Positions 21,523-33,144 are shown, numbered from the stretch's first letter. The stretch: 64,000 nt of DNA from Coccinella septempunctata (GCF_907165205.1 NC_058197.1:14996266-15060265), one strand, 5' to 3'. Program-made: numbers and translations. The notes: a model not told the origin generated them from the letters alone.

Positions 21523-22207
21523 GCAGATTTTTGAGTTCGAAAGAAACACTCTTTTTTCCGATCCGGCCCTGATAAAAAGACATAGCTTTTTTTAGTTTTC
21601 AAAATGAGCTGTGCCACCCTCAAAAAAACAAAATTATCTTCAGAATAACTAGCTGAATCTGTGACTTTACACCTCTGTGGATCTTAAGGAGTTGCATTCG
21701 GTCAAGCACCCAAATTTTCGAATTTCACAGATATTTTTTATTTTCGAACATCAAATTAGGTACTCTAAAACGACGCATTATACGAGAAGATATGAAGAAC
21801 AGTTTTACTTTCCAAAACGTGCAAATAATCATTAGAAAGCGTCTAACTTAGTTTCATGAGTTGGATTCTTTGTACTTTTGGTATTTTTATATTACGTAAT
21901 GGTCATAATGAGAAAACTGGGAGACGTGGGTGATATCTTGTGTTCGAAAAAGATTCATCGAATGAATGAAAAACTATATTGTGCATTTAATTTCATTCAA
22001 TCAAATCATTTGTGAGATAGAACTAAAAATAATAGTTTTTTATGGTTGTTCAACAGCCTGTAGCTTTTGAACCGAGCCGATTCAGAAGAAATTGTAAAGT
22101 AATATAGTGTTTCCTTTGACCTCAATAATCTACTTTCAAAAGATTTGTATGAGTCAAAGACTCCTGTATAATATGTATTAATACGTCGTAATTGTATTAA
22201 GCTTGTA

Positions 22208-23660
22208 CAGGGTGGGCAAAATTCGTTGTCTACTGAGGGGATCTCGAGAACTATAGCAGCTAGAAGAAAACGGACGACACATTCTCGAGCTCTTTTTTCT
22301 TGACTAATCCAAAACTGAAAACAGATCCAGCCTAACGTTCATAGATTTTGAGTTATGAACGAAAATTGAGAAATTGTCATTTTCAATGAAGCTGAATAAC
22401 TCGTTTATTTGAACTCGTATTCGAAATCCGTTGTTACATTCTACAGGCACTTTTTTATGAAGAATTCGAATATGATATCATTAAATTTTTTCATCCAGTT
22501 ATTTTCGCGATACGACAGGGATTTCCGATTTTTCAAATGTAAACTATAGTTGAAAGTTCCCTCATTCTGCTGCAATTTTTTTGCTGATTTCAAAAATGTA
22601 TCATATGTTGCTATTCACATTGATATAACATAAGAAAAAAAATTCAATACTTTTTCCTGCTTTTCGATTCACTGTTGAATTTTTAGTAGGCTGGCGTAAC
22701 CATAGCAACCGTTGAATATGCATTATATTTTGTGAACCTGAGCCTCTATGATTGAAATCACGGATTGCTGAATAAATATTTCGATGATTAATTTGCCATC
22801 GTTTGTTCTCCCGATGTTTGGCATGCTTATCTTACGATGGTTTACAATTCGAATACTACCGTGGACAGACGTACCTATTTTTCATCATCTTACTTTTGTA
22901 AAAATCATAATTATAGACAGCTTTCGTATTTTATTTATATTACTGACTCTTTAAGTTTCTTTCATGAATTGAAAAACGATAATTGAATAAATTTTCTTCT
23001 TTAATAATCAGACGAAAGTCTTTTACTCTCTTTTAAAGGATATCGATCTCGATATATAAAAGAAATAATTATTCGACAGTCTGTGATTCCTATCACACAA
23101 GGTTGAGTTCACATAGGATTATGTGGAGTTCACAAACCATAATGCATTTTCAACGGTCGCTATGGTTACGCTAGTCTACTAAAAATTCAACAGTGACAAC
23201 AGTGAATCGAAAAGCAGGATAAAGTATTGAATTTTTTTGTTATATTCATGTGAATAGCGACATATGATACATTTTTGAAATCAGCAAAAAAATTGCAGCA
23301 GAATGAAAGGACTTTCAACTATAGTTTACATTTGAAAAATCAGAAATCCCTGTCGTATTTCGAAAATTACTGGATCAAAAAATTCAATAATATCATATTC
23401 GATCTACCCATAAAAAAGTGCCTGTAGAATGTGACAACGGATTTCGAATACGAGTTCAAATAAAAGAGTTATTCAGCTTCATTGAAAATGACAATTTCTC
23501 AATTTTCGTTCATAACTCAAAATCTATGAACGTTAGGCTGGATCTGTTTTCAGTTTTGGATTAGTCAAGAAAAAAGAGCTCGAGTTCGTGTCGTCCGTTT
23601 TCTTCTAGCTGCTATAGTTCTCGAGATCCCTTCAGTAGACAACGAATTTTGCCCACCCTG
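22208..23660. mobile_element. Fold-back element with ~530-bp inverted arms
   Basis: The arms 22208-22742 and about 23125-23660 are near-identical reverse complements, from cagggtgggcaaaattcg at the edge to 'ggcgtaaccatagcaacc' near the inner end. A TA dinucleotide flanks both sides (22206-22207 and 23661-23662), as expected for a TA-targeting element. The 380-bp centre is AT-rich with no frame. Arm similarity appears above 95% by eye, so it is probably recent. A transcript through it would fold into long dsRNA. Confidence 0.85.
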
Positions 23661-23682
23661 TACAGCTGACAGTCAAGGTCAT

Positions 23683-23703
23683 CGAATTTTGCCCACCCTG
23701 TAC
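23683..23703. repeat. Extra copy of the fold-back terminus
   Basis: Just outside the fold-back the last 21 bases of its right end (…ttttgcccaccctgtac) are repeated after a 20-bp gap. This is either a terminal duplication made during insertion or the stump of a second copy. Confidence 0.6.
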
Positions 23704-23704
23704 A

Positions 23705-24307
23705 TCGGCATCGATTTAAAGACGAAGGATTCCTTCATTGAGACCATACGACCATCGGCAATCAAGTTAAACGACAAGACGCGAAGCCTTCCGGTCTACA
23801 CGTCGAAATAACAAATCAACCCCTTATACCAAGACCAGAATCAACCCTTGCAGCGTCCCGGAAACGCGCCCGGCACCAATCAACCCGACAACGAACATCG
23901 TTAGCTGCCGACTTCAGGAGCGGCCTCTTCAAAAGGCGAGCACCTCCTCCAAGTGAACAGGCCGCGGGGCCACCTTTGACCTCGCCGTCAAATTTCCTGG
24001 CCTCGGCCGGACAAACGTTCCCTTTGTAGTCCGTTACACCGGCGGGCCCGGGGCGCGTTGGCGCCTTCCCGATTTCACCCCCCACCCCCCATACCGCGAT
24101 TGTATTATTGTTTCGTCGTCGCGGCCTCCCATCCCTCCAGATATAATATATCGGGCCTGCGGATTATCGGACTGCCACTCGCAAATTTCGCCCGTTTAAA
24201 ATCAAACGATCCGGGGTTAATCGGTCTTAGGTGAGGAGGGAGTGGACGGGGTAGAGGGAGGTGGTTGTGGTGGTGGTTGATCTGGCCCGAAGGTTCGTAG
24301 ATGGGGG
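23705..24307. other. CpG-rich and GC-rich unique block
   Basis: This is one of the most GC-rich stretches in the window ('ggcgggcccggggcgcgttg'), followed by a purine-rich run (about 24230-24280). Minus-strand frame 23816-24085 has no recognisable domain. Confidence 0.35.
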
Positions 24308-25410
24308 ATGGGGTGTCTTCGTGTGTGTGTGTGTATGTATGGTCATTTGCAGGATATTAAGGTTTGGATTGGGGTTGATGGGTTTCGCAGCCGATTAAGG
24401 GAGAATATATGGAAGTGGGGAGATGATGTGGGAAGTTCAGATCAAACACTTATTGAACGAGCTATTTACAGGGCGATTGCCATGATAAATCAGTTTGTTC
24501 CTCCACACTTTTAAAGTAGCTGCTTATCTTGCTTGATCCTCATCATAACCTTTCGGATTCTGCGCTTCATTTAACGAAAGTTTATCTATTCGATAAATAT
24601 ATTGGATTCATAACTGGTAATTTCAATTGCAGAGGCCTATTCGGAAAGAAAAACTTCCAATAACCTTGGATTTAGATGAACCGTCGAAGATGTCGTACTA
24701 TTTGACGTTCTTGCTCACAAGCATTTAACCTCACATTAGTAGATACCATACTAGGATTTGGGAATTTTAGTAGTTATGGAAGGATACTGGATGGATTGAT
24801 CTCTAGAAAACCACCTTATTGGTAATTGAAAGTTTTCAAAACATTGATAGTGACCTCACACAAAATAAGCGACACTTTATCCATTCGATAAAGTTTTCGA
24901 ACTGATAACTAATGATGGTTATTGAACGAGCACAGAAACCGTTCATTAAACTGTCAAAAGCTGCTATTTTCTAAAGATTAATGTTTGCCTTAGCAGAATT
25001 ATTTCTATATAATTGATAATAAGCCATTTTTTGACATTTCGAAGTTGATAATAACCACAATTGAGGGTTGACAATTGACCTGAAATACCTAAGTGTACTC
25101 AGGAAGGATTTTGAAGATGGTCGTTCAGTTAAATGTCGTTTCACAAAGGACTTGACTACTGGGCTTCCGGTAACAAGCAAAGATTACGAGTAGGTACCTA
25201 CAAGTAACAGGTTTTTCACTATAAATTGACCCCCTCTAACTATATCACAAAAAAAAACATAAAAATATTTCAAACAAAAATTGTACGGAATCCAATGGAT
25301 TTTTTCAAAATGATTCATTTCTTCAAATGGGACAATCCGTATATTTTTTGCTAGGTCTTCATCTCCCGATCTTTAAATACAAGGTGTATTTGAAGTCGAG
25401 ACTTTTTTTA
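24308..25410. other. Unique stretch with a short GT run
   Basis: A (GT)n run sits at 24320-24333. A plus-strand frame of 68 codons (24308-24514) is not recognised. The rest is AT-rich and holds nothing identifiable up to the satellite edge. Confidence 0.3.
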
Positions 25411-27471
25411 ACTCGATTTCGAAAATCTCGATTTTTTGGGTCAAAAATGAGCAAGGGGTTAGACCCCCCTAAAATGACTTATTTTCTACTCTGTCTGAAA
25501 ATCAGGATGTTCTATTACTGTCTTAGGATATGGAGTGCATAGAATTAGGTTCGAAGATTTTAGAAAACCAAGAAGTTGATGCTTCAATAGAGAATTGCAC
25601 TCCAGAGAGCTCTTCGAAGTCAATTCGAAAATGAAAAGTGGAAAAACAAAAAAAAAAAAATTTTCTCATAAACTGGGCCAGATATTTAAAATTCTGGTAT
25701 GGGAATATAGGTTTTCGAACACGACGAATCTATTGCGAGCAATTTCGAAAGCCTATCTCCCTTCGTTTAGATTTTCATCTGTGAAATGGCATTTTTTCAA
25801 AAATTGCAATTTTCAATCTGCCATATCTCCTGTTATATTCGTCTGATCCAATTGGGATTTTCGGTTTTATAATCAGCATTGCCAAGGCTTCAACCCAAGC
25901 CCAGAAACTGGATTTCGAAAATCTCGATTTTTTGGGTCAAAAATGAGCAAGGGGTTAGACCCCCCTAAAATGACCTATTTTCTACTCTGTCTGAAAATCA
26001 GGATGTTCTATGACTGTCTTAGGATATGGAGTGCATATATTCAGGTTTGAAGATTTTAGAAAACCAAACAGTTGATGATTCAATAGAAAATTGCACTCCA
26101 GAGAGCCCTTCGAAGTCAACTCGAAAATGAAAAGTGGAAAAACAAAAAAACTTATTCTTTCATGAACTCGGCCAGATATTTGAAACTTTGGTATGGAAAT
26201 ATAGGTTTTCGAACACGTTGAATTTATTGCAAGCAATTTCGGAAGCCTATCTCCCTTCGTTTAGATTTTCATCTGTGAAATGGCATTTTTTTCAAAAATT
26301 GCAATTTTCAATCTGCCATATCTCCTGTTATATTCGTCTGATCCAATTGGGATTTCCGGTTTTATAATCAGCATTGCCAAGGCCTCCACCCAAGCACAAA
26401 AACTCGATTTCGAAAATCTCGATTTTTTGGGTCAAAAATGAGCAAGGGGTTAGACCCCCCTAAAATGACCTATTTTCTACTCTGTCTGAAAATCAGGATG
26501 TTCTACTATTGTCTTGGGATATGGAGTGCATAGAATTTGTTTCGAAGATTCCAGAAAACCAAACAGTTGACGATTTGATAGAGAATTGCACTCCAGAGAG
26601 CTCTTCGAAGTCAACTCGAAAATGAAAAGTGGAAAAACAAAAAACTTTATTTTCTCCTAAACCGAGCCAGATATTTGAAATTTTGGTATGGAAATATAGG
26701 TTTTCGAACACGCCGAATCTATTGCAAGCAATTTCGAAAGCCTATCTCCCTCCGTTGAGATTTTCATCTGTGAAATGGCATTTTTTCAAAAACTGCAATT
26801 TTCAATCTGCGATATCTCCTGTTATATTCGTCTGATTCAATTGGGATTTCCGGTTTTATAATCAGCATTGCCAAGGCCTCCACCCAAGCACAAAAACTCG
26901 ATTTCGAAAATCTCGATTTTTTGGGTCAAAAATGAGCAAGGGGTTAGACCCCCCTAAAATGACCTATTTTCTACTCTGTCTGAAAATCAGGATGTTCTAC
27001 TATTGTCGTGGGATATGGAGTGCATGGAATTTGTTTTGAAGATTCCAGAAAACCAAGTAGTTGATGATTCAGTAGAGAATTGCACTCCAGAGAGCTCTTC
27101 GAAGTCAACTCGAAAATGAAAAGTGGAAAAACAAAAAAAATAATTTTCTCCTAAACTGAGCCAGATATTTGAAATTTTGGCATGAAAATAAAGGTTTTCG
27201 AACACGCCGAATCTATTGCAAGTAATTTCGAAAGCCTATCTCCCTTCGTTTAGATTTTCATCGGTGAAATGGCATTTTTTCAAAAATTGCAATTTTCAAT
27301 CTGCGATATCTCCTGTTATATTCGACTGATCCAATTGGGATTTCCGGTTTTATAATCAGCATTGCCAAGGCCTCCACCCAAGCTCAAAAACCCGATTTCG
27401 AAAATCTCGATTTTTTGGGTCAAAAATGAGCAAGGGGTTAGACCCCCCTAAAATGACCTATTTGCTACTCT
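25411..27471 (+). repeat. 494-bp satellite array 1 (subtype A monomers)
   Basis: The landmark gatttcgaaaatctcgattt recurs at 25415, 25911, 26406, 26900 and 27394, giving periods of 496, 495, 494 and 494 bp. There are four full monomers and a short fifth piece that ends at 'gacctatttgctactc'. All are subtype A ('gttagacccccctaaaatga', 'tctgtctgaaaatcaggatg'). Each monomer contains short open frames on both strands (about 68-84 codons) that look incidental. No transposon ends flank the array. Confidence 0.95.
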
Positions 27472-29299
27472 TTTATTAGAAGATAAAGGTGAAATTGTAG
27501 TGAAAAATCCTGTACTTTGTTTTGATTAAACACTGTAAATGGAAATAACTCCATCAAATAATCAAAATTCGTATTTGAACAATGCCACTCACCTAGAACG
27601 TCTTCCAAAGCCTCCTTTTCCATTTTCCACCTCACCATAGCACGAGAAACAAAGGAATGAGATTGCAATCCGAGCGATGCAACTTGCCATCATAAAAACA
27701 CCTGTAAAGAATCGAACGTTCAGCGATAAGATTAGTCATAGCCCAGTTATTCACGGAAATGAGAATTTCAAGCCTTCAAATACGTTCTTTGAAGCAGAGA
27801 ATTCAATAATAGTAATATCGATTTTTATAGATTTCCATTCAATAAATCCGAAAATCGTAATTGTCAAGGAATACAAGGTGATATTGAATTGTTCTTGGAT
27901 CCAACCATGATATGGGATGATTAGAATTGTTCTTTTACTGTCTAACACGTATCTGGTCAACCATTCAACGCTCAGGTTCTGTAGTTCCTTACCCAGAATG
28001 ATAGAGTGAAATGAAACATGTCATAACTTCGTTTCCTTCCATTACTCTCGCTCCTAATTTAGACGTAAACGAAATTTCGCATATTCCTGCCGTTCAGATA
28101 AGATCTACTTTGAATCTGTCACAGGACACCCTGTACAACAAAAAAGAGAAAGGAATCCCGGTCCAAAACAACTGAGGAAACATAATATGACATAAACAAT
28201 GAGCCGAAACCATAACCAGGTAGACGATATTAACATTAAATAACGAAAAAATAATAAATATATAATATGTGTGTTCGGTTTCGGTAGAAGGCCTTATTGT
28301 TATTGGACGTAAATAGAAACTGAACGGGACAAGGATAATGGGTGGAACAGAGACGATACCCGGTGAAATAAAGAAAGAAGCTGACTTTTATCGGTGTTTA
28401 TTGCTCTATGGTTGGATTCCAATATCCACTTTCATGTTCAAAGGTTCGATATCTCAGGCGATTTTATTATTTTATTGGGAGGATACGGGACCTTTAGAGG
28501 CCATTTAAGGAAACTGGCCTTATGTGTGAAATATGCCTAAGATATTCAAGGGTCCGCTTTATTGCTGGTTATGGAAAAAGAATATTCGGTCTGGACGGTG
28601 GGTCAAATTCCAAAAGTATTATAGGCATATTCCCGTTTTGTTTATATTATTTGTCTTGAATATTTCATGAGGGGTTTTAAAATCTAGTTGAAAAAAATTC
28701 AATTGAGCGCTAGGAAAACGAGTTCAAATTTCCCAACAGAAATACGCCGAAAATATGTAATTTTTTCATCAGTCAAACACACAAAAAGTTAGAGAGTACC
28801 CTTTTGAACTTCAATTGAAGTCATAACACGATCTGAAATACTTCCACGGGATACATTTGAAAGAATTACTCGGACCCGCATGAATCGTAGATTAAAAAAA
28901 TCCTGGACCGTTGAAAAAAAGTTAAAATCGATCTGGATTCGGTTCTTGGCGAGGGTCTCTCCCATTACATCCGCTATTTTATGTTGTGCAATATGTTTCG
29001 TGTGTCCGGGTATACCAGAAGATGCAAATTCAACCACCACAAATATTCTATTTAATTACTCGGACCTTCTGCACGGGAGAAGGCAGTTTTCGAAGCTATA
29101 TGTGTTGGGGGGATTGAGAACGCTATTTTTCCTGTGTTTCCCAACTCCTCTCTGGTCCAAAACATGGATTATTAGACTTCACTCTCGAGTACATTGAAGG
29201 TCATTAGTCAGTTTGTGATAGGAACATTGGAAATTGAACTTGCTGCCTTCGACTGATTCGCAAAGACTTCAACTGACGATTGTTGCTTTTTCGAGGATC
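27472..29299. other. Unique stretch with one candidate exon
   Basis: It holds the candidate first exon (listed separately), an isolated 'ggacaccctgtac' element end (28125-28137), and a minus-strand frame (28789-29040, 83 codons) with no recognised domain. The remainder is AT-rich. Confidence 0.3.
27593..27701 (-). CDS. Candidate first coding exon with signal-peptide-like start
   Basis: On the minus strand an acceptor-like 'cgattctttacag' precedes 109 nt that end in AG followed by a perfect GTGAGT donor. Two consecutive ATGs (27693 and 27690) open a 33-codon frame beginning MMASCIARIAISFLCF. This is a short N-region plus a hydrophobic stretch as in secretory signal peptides, followed by a polar Gly-rich segment ending GFGRRS(R), a potential basic cleavage site. 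The exon ends in phase 2. No protein family is recognised. No compatible downstream exon was found nearby; the next candidate (11324-11357) needs phase 1. It could be a real first exon of a gene with long introns, or chance. Confidence 0.28.
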
Positions 29300-30160
29300 C
29301 CCCAGACTTCCCCTATTATGACTTCAGCCTTGCGGCTTTCACACTCCTCTCCGGAGGAAAATTCACTTATCCCAGATATCTCAGATATCAGAAGGATTAA
29401 GCTCTGTTGGAGCCCTTTCCAGGTTTTCGGGCTCGTGGTGGTGGTCGGGTCCGGGTCGCTCCTCGGCTCCCTGCTGTAGGTTGGATTCCTGCTCCACCCG
29501 CACTTCCTGTCGGAGCGGACAGTGTTCCTCTGCATTCCCCATGTACTTGCGAACAGTTCTCGCCGTTCCCAGCAGTACCGCCTTCTGCATGACCCTATAT
29601 ATATTTTCGTCCAGCTGAAGTTTCCTCAAGTTCTCTAGTAGTTTCTTCGGTATCAGACCTATAGACGATATGACAATAGGGATGGTCTTGACATCTTTCA
29701 GCTTCCACTGTCACCTGGTTTGCTCCTCGAGATCTCTGTACTTTGAAATTTTTTCAGTGTGCCTATCTAGAAGATTGTTATTATTTAGAATCCCCACATC
29801 GATCCATTTTCCAATACAGCATCCAGATGGTAATTGTTATAAGGAACCTTTTTCGAACTTAGAAGTTGGTGTTTTAGTGCCAATTCTTTGTGAAGAATCT
29901 TGGCAACAGCATCATGTCTATTTTTGTACTCCGTGCCCGCGAACTTCTGACATCCCCCGGTGATGTGCTGGATAGTTTCATGTGTCGCACAGCCATAACG
30001 ACAGCTATCGTCCGCCACTGAGGCATCCTTGGCGATATATTTCATGTAGTTCCTTGTTGGAATCACCTGATCCTGGATGGCGAGCATGAAGCCCTCTGTC
30101 TCAGGAAACAACCTTCCGAAAGTCAGCCAGTAGTTCGACGCAGATATGTCGAAGTAATCA
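29300..30160 (-). mobile_element. R4-like non-LTR retrotransposon 3' fragment, copy 1
   Basis: The minus-strand sequence encodes the C-terminal part of an endonuclease-type LINE and a 3' UTR ending with 'agccgcaaggct'. The end and the stretch 'cagatatctcagatatcaga' are shared with the plus-strand copy at 42350-42765. Its 5' truncation point (about 30160) abuts the 3' end of the neighbouring RNase H LINE (30168). Confidence 0.6.
29381..30160 (-). pseudogene. R4-like C-terminal zinc-knuckle region, internally deleted
   Basis: The frame reads NYWLTFGRLFPETEGFML, QDQVIPTRNYMKYI, then the knuckle CRYGCATHETIQHITGGC, then ELALKHQLL and YHLDAVLENG. A stop follows. The part that should carry the PD-(D/E)XK core ('NRPDIV'-like in relatives) is missing. 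The protein resumes in another frame as VKTIPIVISSIGLIPKKLL and QKAVLLGTARTVRKYMG. This order is typical of endonuclease-bearing LINEs close to R4/Dong; the clade call is inference. Confidence 0.6.
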
Positions 30161-30167
30161 TGGTTGA

Positions 30168-30880
30168 CCTATTATTATTGTTTGAACTGTCCGGTTCGTT
30201 GTGGCTCTATTAGCCTGCGACCATGCAGATCTTTTGTTCTCTACCCTATTAATTCATAGGAACCCAAGGAGTTCGTCAATGGTGTTGATAAAGCCGACAA
30301 AATCCTTAGGGGCCTTAGTCGTTACCTCGTGAGTATCCAAGACCGGTTTTCCGATATGAGTGGTTCTTAGGTCCGCCAGCTCTGGACACTCGCATACTAT
30401 GTGTTCAGCTGTTTCTGCTTCTGATCTACAGAGTCTACAAATCTCATCTGCTTACTTTCCCATACGGTACAAATGATATTTGTACCGACAGTGCCCTGTC
30501 AGCAGTCCTATCATCACTCGAAGCTCAGCTCGTAACAGCTTTAGCAGTTTTTTGGTGTAGGTCGGTGAAATCCTCACGAATTTCTTTGACTGAGTAAGTC
30601 CAGGAGTGTTTCACCAGAGAGTTTATCCGTTGTTCAACTCCTATTGTTGGACCGCTGCCTTGTATTGGTACTTTCCAAGCCCACAGAAAGGCTCAGGTCC
30701 AGCAGGTGTTAACCTTCATGCTCTTTTTGCAAGGTCATCGGCTTTCTCGTTTCCATCAACACCACAGTGCCCTGATACCCATAGTAGAGTCACTTTGTTG
30801 TCTCTGGCCAGTTGCCATGTCAGCAGAGATCTCTGGCAGTTTGATTCCAGGGACCTCAGGGACCACTCCATGGTTCAGGT
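30168..30880 (-). mobile_element. RNase H-bearing LINE, copy 2 (3' fragment)
   Basis: Nearly the same text as 6200-6693 joined directly to 7740-7860, so the junction broken in copy 1 is intact here ('ttggaccgctgccttgtatt' region). The tail frame shows CRLCRSEAETAEHIVCEC, a C-x2-C-x8-H-x4-C knuckle, ending FINTIDELLGFL. Several stops and a 3-4-base insertion near 30450 interrupt it. The 3' end has an AATAATA-like tail. Confidence 0.65.
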
Positions 30881-30939
30881 TGATGTACCTACATTGAAAA
30901 GAGTTTCAAGATGATGGAAAAACCGAAGGAGAAACACTC

Positions 30940-31250
30940 TGGTGTCCTCCAAGGCTAGAACCTTCGAAACTTTCGTATTGCGAGCTCTGAGAAGAATCTG
31001 TAGCTTAGCAAGAATATGCTTTACCTCCCCACAGACTTCCTTAGCACTGTTGCCTCAGGAAGCACCTGATGTGAATGGGTCTAGCATATTCTGTGGAGAG
31101 ACCTGATCACCTGGTCACAGAATGCCTGGCCACTGCTAGCCAATGAAGAAAATCCTGTGAACTAAAAGACGTTCGTACTTTTTCTGGCAGATGAATGGGC
31201 CTACTCATGTCCTATATTGATTTGGTGAGTATTGAAGGATTTCCGTTGAT
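30940..31250 (+). mobile_element. Decayed LINE tail, plus strand
   Basis: The text 'agcacctgatgtgaatgggt' and 'tctgtggagagac' resembles the zinc-knuckle tail family at 42120-42180 and, in reverse, at 54800-54900. Badly eroded; no frame. Confidence 0.35.
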
Positions 31251-33060
31251 TCGGCATTGGATTATGACTGGAAAGAGGTAACTCAAACCATTCCTCGAAT
31301 GAACGTACAGACAGGGAAATCATATTACATAAAAAATTCTCTGCATGAATGCTGCTGGCGTAACAACATCGAAGGCATCTCCCGTACCTCTGGTGCCCAT
31401 ATAGTTACCTTACTTATTTATCCCACCTCGATTTACTTATTGCCCGTGCTTATATTCGAAAATAGCCGGCAGAGGGCAATAGTAACCAATCATTTGTATC
31501 ACATAAATAGCCATAAAACGGGACGTACCGGCAATAAAATAAGCTATCATTTTCGAAATGATATCCGTTGCCGCTTTCATTATCATATTGTTATTGGGAT
31601 ACTACGGCCTATCGGTTATGGTGTTGCTGGTGGCGTTTATATTAGTAGCCAAACATCGTCCATCGTTCGGGGGATTTGTGCGAGCGAGTGTGTGTGTGCC
31701 TTATGAGATTGTTATCTGTTTGTTTTTTCTTTTTCCCGACATGCGATCCTACTTTGTTATCGACGTCTCAATTTTTGCGATTTAACCACGTGAAGGAATG
31801 GAATTTACGGATGAACAACCCCTCACCAAGCCGTAGAGTTTCTCTCTACTTCTTTGATACTTTTGTCAAAAAAATAGAACACTGGTCATTGTTTCCTCCT
31901 CTCCCTATCTTCTTCTTGCTCGTTTTCAATAATTCTAGGCTAAATAGAGACCTTAAGTCCCATTGTTCATTCACATGAAGTTTGAGGGATTCTGACCAAA
32001 TGATGGATGATCAGCGAGTCAACAGGAAGCTGTTATGGTCAGCATCTCAGATCTGAACCGACTTTGGCGTTGTCTAGAGAATACATATGAATCTGTAGGC
32101 CATTTGTTAGATGTGTGGCAAATTTCTACTAGGGAAACAGGGAATTTACCTTCCTTCTGTACAAATTTTTGTGGCTACTACCTGGTTGGTAGATAAACCG
32201 CATGGCACTTCACTCAGAGTTGCTCAATATCACTCTGGTTCACTTAATATAGATGATTTCACAATAAAATAGATATAGCCGAGTATTAATTTATTTTTTC
32301 CTAAACCTTTTGAAGGTTGATGATGAAATTATCATTATTATTTTGGCAATTGAGAGTTGAAGAACTTGTTCTCTACGATGCAAGGCGTCGCTAGCAATCT
32401 GGACAAAAAACGCCTGACAAACTCGAGTTAGGCAACTTAACATTCACGACTGAACAAATTCTGAAGCCCTTCTTCATCAAATCGTTTTGGGGCTCTCAAA
32501 TTTTTGTTTTACTTTAACTCCTTATTATCTGAGTGGTAAGTGACAAAACAAATATCGAATTATCAATTCCTTCGTCCATTTCTTGGCTAACGCCTGAGAA
32601 CACGGCCACCTGACGTTCTTCAAAAACCTCGGCTCGAACTCGCAGATATTCCCCTGATTTAAGACAGCTCCCTGAACGCGCGAACGAACATGTCAAGTAC
32701 GTCAACAATTTCGCCGTGCGAAAAGCAATTCATGGGCGATAACGCCCAAAAATGTGCATGTACGTTCCGTATATTCGTCCCGAACACGCGATATATAATT
32801 GAAACGTCCATTCGGACGTATTTATAATTGAAATCCCGACAAATACTTCCCAGATAAATAATATTTTTCCACTAATTTATTTTTCCGCAGAGGAAATGGA
32901 AGATGCGGTAGGGGCGGCGGGGTGGGTGGAACCCCTAACGTCTTCCCCGGGGGTTAACATCTTTCGAAAGACATCAGGTATTTCAGGGGAGAAATAATGT
33001 AATTTTCGCATAATCTCCTTTATCGGGTTTTTTGGTTAAGCTATCTGAAATCCGTTCATG
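31251..33060. other. Unique stretch, partly CpG-rich (32560-32960)
   Basis: A 149-codon plus-strand frame (31257-31706) and an overlapping hydrophobic 75-codon frame (31558-31785) show no domain or conserved composition. I do not call them genes. The rest is AT-rich. Confidence 0.3.
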
Positions 33061-33140
33061 TGAGCCATGAATTAATTTTCTTCATTTTTTGTAACTAGAA
33101 AGGAGTGAGGTTGTCACCCATAAAATGTCGATAATGTCAA
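33061..33140 (-). repeat. Dispersed repeat fragment (same family as 1-112)
   Basis: The reverse complement reads acattatcgacattttatgg and 'ctcactcctttctagttaca', matching 1-60 and 10278-10330. It directly abuts the truncated LINE at 33145. Confidence 0.5.
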
Positions 33141-33144
33141 AACG

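Larger units (their letters stand above)
21217..22170 (+). mobile_element. Family A TIR element, copy 4, with nested tRNA-like insert
   Basis: The left end is tatacagggcgagtctctga and the right end 'gagtcaaagactcctgtata'. The interior aligns with the other copies ('gaacatcaaatta', 'gggagacgtgggtgatatct', 'ctgtagcttttgaaccgag'). A 255-bp unit at 21269-21523, flanked by cagatttttga on both sides, interrupts the left terminal repeat. Confidence 0.75.

Noticed and set aside
21396..21623. Minus-strand 75-codon frame containing SRIRTYDPPIT
   Set aside because: It is the antisense of the tRNA-like hairpin plus MITE sequence. Such peptides are a common artefact of tRNA-derived repeats.
26493..27205. 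Recurrent 68-84-codon frames on both strands of the satellite monomers
   Set aside because: They recur because the monomer is repeated. Lengths vary between units and frames break in subtype B, so selection for coding is not supported.
28789..29040. 83-codon minus-strand frame with repeated RVRVI-like text
   Set aside because: Not recognised, no splice sites and no transposon neighbours to explain it. Insufficient to call a gene.
31192..31225. 34-nt plus-strand segment between 'tttttctggcag' and GTGAGT, looking like a micro-exon
   Set aside because: It lies at the end of decayed LINE sequence and the reading frame has no context. It is kept only as evidence that such signal pairs occur by chance.
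31257..31785. 149-codon plus-strand frame and an overlapping hydrophobic 75-codon frame
   Set aside because: No domain, no homologous repeat in the window and no splice or promoter context. Length is compatible with chance in 64 kb.
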